A DNA stretch of 7,388 nt from an uncultured Paracoccaceae bacterium (GTDB lineage: Bacteria > Pseudomonadota > Alphaproteobacteria > Rhodobacterales > Rhodobacteraceae), in contig CALCPC010000200.1 of the NCBI GenBank assembly GCA_937900975.1, positions 1-7,388 of the forward strand. The letters run 5' to 3'. Numbering within the stretch: the stretch's first letter is position 1; each line of letters starts with the position of its first letter. The position numbers were made by a program, and so were the translations under genes. The notes under the pieces were generated by a model. That model was not told the DNA's origin. It did no database searches and saw nothing but the letters and a program-made list of their open reading frames with translations. Below, one piece after another: positions 6,721-7,388 of the stretch.

Positions 6721-7155
6721 GCGCTGACGCTGCGCTTCGGCCAGCAGGATGCCGGCCGTGACGGCCACGTTCAGCGAGCGCCCCGCACCCGGCATCGGGA
6801 CAAGGACACGCCTGTCTGCCGCGGCATGAACCTCGGCCGGCACGCCCGCGCTCTCTCGCCCCATGACAAGTGTATCGCCCACCTCGAACCGGTGATCCCA
6901 ATAGGGAACCGCCGCCGCGGTCGTGGCCAAGATCATGCGCCCCGGCAAAGCGGCGCGAAAAGCCTCCCACCCCGCATGGTGGTGGATCTCGGCCCGGTCG
7001 GCATAATCCATCGCGCTTCGCCGCACAGCTTTCACCGAAAATGGAAAGCCGCAGGGCGCAATCACGTCCAGCGGCACGCCGAAACAGACCGCAATACGGA
7101 TCATCGCGCCCAGGTTGGCGGCAATGTCGGGTTGGAATGCTGCAAGGCGAACCAT
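6679..7155 (-). CDS. trmL: tRNA (cytidine/uridine-34-2'-O)-methyltransferase TrmL
   Basis: SPOUT-family (SpoU/TrmH-like) enzyme that transfers a methyl from S-adenosylmethionine to the 2'-OH of the wobble nucleotide of leucine tRNAs (CmAA and cmnm5UmAA anticodons in E. coli). The 158-residue length matches the E. coli enzyme. Seen in sequence: motif 1 PDIAANLGAMIR (9-20) with N14 and R20, GFPFSVKAVRRSAMDY (36-51), motif 2 LVMGRESAGVP (96-106), and motif 3 RSLNVAVTAGILLAEAQRQ (126-144), which forms the trefoil-knot cofactor site. The start at ATG 7155 is chosen because AGG lies 6 nt upstream and the protein begins on the first beta strand. GTG 7215 would add 20 basic residues not found in the family. 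It is convergent with the small membrane gene (3' overlap of 42 bases) and divergent from petA. Confidence 0.93.
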   Translation of the reverse strand: MVRLAAFQPDIAANLGAMIRIAVCFGVPLDVIAPCGFPFSVKAVRRSAMDYADRAEIHHHAGWEAFRAALPGRMILATTAAAVPYWDHRFEVGDTLVMGRESAGVPAEVHAAADRRVLVPMPGAGRSLNVAVTAGILLAEAQRQRLTVLPTDQSDKLP

Positions 7156-7215
7156 ATTTAACCTAGCCTTTTTGATTGTCACGCTAAAGGTGCGGCGCAA
7201 AGACCGGTGGACCAC

Positions 7216-7233
7216 CTAGGGTGTTCGCCCTAG
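7216..7233. repeat. Dyad CTAGGG-N6-CCCTAG in the trmL/petA control region
   Basis: Exact 6-bp arms at 7216-7221 and 7228-7233 with the hexaloop TGTTCG lie 75 bases upstream of petA and 60 upstream of trmL. A weak plus-strand promoter reading (TGGACC 7208-7213, TAGATA 7231-7236, 17-base spacer) would place the dyad over the spacer and -10, consistent with an operator. The promoter itself is a low-confidence guess. Confidence 0.5.
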
Positions 7234-7294
7234 ATAGCCCGATGGAAAAGGCAGCGCGCCGTTACGCAACGGGGTGGCGGCGCTAGAACTGTGC

Positions 7295-7300
7295 GAGGAG
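7295..7300 (+). promoter_or_regulatory. Ribosome binding site of petA
   Basis: GAGGAG ends 8 nt before ATG 7309, a good Shine-Dalgarno at normal spacing that fixes the petA start. Confidence 0.75.
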
Positions 7301-7308
7301 ACGTGCGT

Positions 7309-7388
7309 ATGCCGAATGATGACGGACCGAACGAACAGCGGCGGGACTTTCTCTACGTCGCGACCGGGGCGACCGGTGCCGTAACCGT
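7309..7388 (+). CDS. petA: Ubiquinol-cytochrome c reductase Rieske iron-sulfur subunit, N-terminal fragment
   Basis: Only 26 complete codons are in the window. The product starts MPNDDGPNEQRRDFLYVATG. The twin-arginine RRDFLY followed by a small-residue hydrophobic stretch (VATGATGAVT) is the uncleaved Tat signal-anchor of alphaproteobacterial Rieske proteins, which places the 2Fe-2S domain in the periplasm as part of the cytochrome bc1 complex. The 2Fe-2S ligand boxes lie beyond the window, so the call rests on the leader and on the neighbouring divergent trmL. petB and petC would be expected to follow. Other Tat-exported proteins share RR-F-L, but the combination RRDFLY is characteristic. 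Confidence 0.82.
   Translation, partial: MPNDDGPNEQRRDFLYVATGATGAVT

Noticed and set aside
7156..7215. GTG 7215 as trmL start, adding 20 residues
   Set aside because: The extension is basic and absent from the family. ATG 7155 has AGG at 6 nt and begins on the first strand of the SPOUT fold.

Overview
The window looks like chromosomal DNA of a GC-rich alphaproteobacterium, most likely Rhodobacterales (Rhodobacteraceae/Roseobacteraceae-like). Codons strongly favour G/C in the third position. The right end carries trmL divergent from a Rieske gene (petA) whose twin-arginine leader reads RRDFLY, an arrangement and leader I associate with this order. No tRNA, rRNA, insertion sequence, integrase or CRISPR array is visible.

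Layout. (1) Positions 1-4643, minus strand: a two-gene unit read right to left. It starts with a 1063-residue multidomain glycosyltransferase (4643 to 1452), in which a GT4-like GT-B module, a GT2 GT-A module and a long C-terminal extension with a probable carbohydrate-binding-like beta-sandwich are fused. A gap of 74 bases holding an inverted repeat follows. Next is a gene that begins with GTG at 1377 and stays open to base 1, giving 459 codons without a stop; its 3' end lies outside the window. I do not know its function. (2) 4644-4812: divergent intergenic region with a small dyad. (3) 4813-6144, plus strand: an amidohydrolase with all the subtype-III deaminase residues, best matched to 8-oxoguanine deaminase. 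(4) 6145-6432: non-coding stretch with a 14-bp perfect palindrome and a 10-bp spaced inverted repeat. (5) About 6433-6720, plus strand: a small three-helix membrane protein of unknown function whose 3' end overlaps trmL by 42 bases in convergent orientation. (6) 6679-7155, minus strand: trmL, a tRNA wobble-position 2'-O-methyltransferase. (7) 7156-7308: divergent trmL/petA control region with a CTAGGG...CCCTAG dyad and a cluster of CTAG tetranucleotides. (8) 7309-end, plus strand: first 26 codons of petA.

How the genes work together: the glycosyltransferase and its downstream partner probably make or modify a surface polysaccharide or glycan. The deaminase (purine salvage/catabolism), trmL (tRNA modification) and petA (bc1 respiratory complex) are housekeeping or metabolic genes with no evident functional link to that unit. 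The least ordinary part of the window is the left 4.6 kb: the glycosyltransferase fusion and its uncharacterised, probably co-transcribed partner.
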